The notes under the pieces are model-generated. The model worked only from the letters and a program-made list of their open reading frames with translations, made no database searches and had not been told where the DNA came from. A DNA stretch of 64,000 bases from Candidimonas humi (GTDB taxonomy: Bacteria > Pseudomonadota > Gammaproteobacteria > Burkholderiales > Burkholderiaceae_B), in assembly GCF_019166065.1 (NCBI RefSeq), contig NZ_JAHTBN010000004.1:124001-188000 (forward strand). The letters run 5' to 3'. This document shows positions 63,459 through 64,000 of this stretch, piece after piece (the stretch's first letter is position 1; each line of letters starts with the position of its first letter). A program made the position numbers and the translations under genes.

Positions 63459-64000
63459 TCAGTTTGCGGGTTTGAGTTCCTGTTGCAGCATGGCGTCCAG
63501 CTTGGTGCCCTGGTCGTCGGCCAGGGCCGCGTCGCGCAGCGCCCGCAGGCGCGACGCGGCTCCGGCGCTGCCCAGCAACTGGCTGGCGGCCAGCGTCAGC
63601 CGCTGGTACTTGCTGTCGCCGCGGGCATGGGTGTCGCTATAGCCCTTGACCAGGCGGCGGCAGTTGACGACTTCCACGGCCAGGTCGTAATCGTGGTGCA
63701 CGGTGTCGGAAATCAGCTTGAGCCAGTTGTGCAGGCTGTGCGCCTCGGTCTTGTGGCGCAGCGTGCCGCGGCGAAAGCGCCGCATGCCCGCCAGCGCGTA
63801 CAGCATCAGGAAACCCGAAAGCGTGCCGCTGCGCAGGAACCGCCCCTTGCGGAAAAAACGGCCCAGGAAACGGCTGAGCGCCGGCGAGTTCTCTATATAG
63901 CGGCCCAGGAACGCAGGCATGGTGCCGCAGATTTCCTCGAGCCGCGGATGCATGTATTCGGTGGTGTAGACCAGTTGTTCCTGCGCGGCGCCGACTTCCT
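63459..64000 (-). CDS. Indolepyruvate-oxidoreductase-like protein, C-terminal part (partial)
   Basis: The frame is open to the window edge, so the N-terminus is missing; about 180 residues are visible. The segment TEYMHPRLEEICGTMPAFLG (in frame across 63953), FLMLYALAGMRRFRRGTLR, and the strong RLVKGYSDTHARGDSKYQRL match the C-terminal region of the large indolepyruvate:ferredoxin oxidoreductase beta-type proteins. Those convert aryl-pyruvates to arylacetyl-CoA. The match rests on memory of this tail region. It is the most upstream gene seen in the catabolic run. Confidence 0.7.
   Translation of the reverse strand, partial: EVGAAQEQLVYTTEYMHPRLEEICGTMPAFLGRYIENSPALSRFLGRFFRKGRFLRSGTLSGFLMLYALAGMRRFRRGTLRHKTEAHSLHNWLKLISDTVHHDYDLAVEVVNCRRLVKGYSDTHARGDSKYQRLTLAASQLLGSAGAASRLRALRDAALADDQGTKLDAMLQQELKPAN

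Overview
The window is GC-rich chromosomal DNA from a betaproteobacterium of the Alcaligenaceae, most likely Bordetella or a close relative such as Achromobacter. The pointers are the petABC-sspAB order, the mlaFEDAC / ABC pair / bolA / murA / hisGDBHAFIE / HIT / tatABC block, the Bug-type (tripartite tricarboxylate) binding proteins, and an ISL3-family element of 1,307 bp that closely resembles IS1001. The species was not determined.

Positions 1-12,300 hold housekeeping genes. They are a partial exported protein, queC, a response regulator/histidine kinase pair, an MXKDX-repeat protein, trhO, fabI, mltD-gloB, a methyltransferase, rnhA and dnaQ. The IS1001-like element and a tRNA-Thr(TGT) follow. 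Positions 12,400-19,700 carry sspB-sspA, petC-petB-petA (cytochrome bc1), mscL, a NIF3 protein, a membrane-anchored HtrA-type protease and a composite intergenic repeat.

Positions 19,700-35,000 are one long minus-strand block. Read in transcription order it is mlaF-E-D-A-C (outer-membrane lipid asymmetry), a two-gene ABC-2 exporter, a BolA-like gene, murA, the histidine genes, a divergent HIT gene and tatABC. Many junctions are 4-bp ATGA overlaps. The Rieske protein PetA, upstream in the window, carries a twin-arginine motif and is a likely Tat client. gltD-gltB (glutamate synthase), a degenerate REP-associated transposase homologue and the glutathione-dependent formaldehyde pair adhC-fghA fill 35,000-44,700.

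The last 19 kb is accessory catabolism. Positions 44,800-53,350 hold a D-2-hydroxyacid dehydrogenase, two Bug binding proteins, a GntR-FCD regulator with two winged helices, an amidohydrolase, a cupin, an isopropylmalate-dehydrogenase-like enzyme and an aldehyde dehydrogenase. A 12-bp GTATAC-centred palindrome sits in the divergent promoter region. Positions 53,390-64,000 are a minus-strand run: an indolepyruvate-oxidoreductase-like protein (partial), a three-gene ring-hydroxylating dioxygenase system, a CoA ligase, a thiolase-fold protein without its nucleophilic Cys, a DUF35 domain fused to an SDR domain lacking its catalytic Tyr and Lys, a cyclase-family hydrolase, an SDR and an ABC binding protein. 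This looks like a CoA-dependent aromatic-acid pathway whose substrate is unknown. The DUF35-SDR fusion beside the Cys-less thiolase is the most unusual feature of the window.
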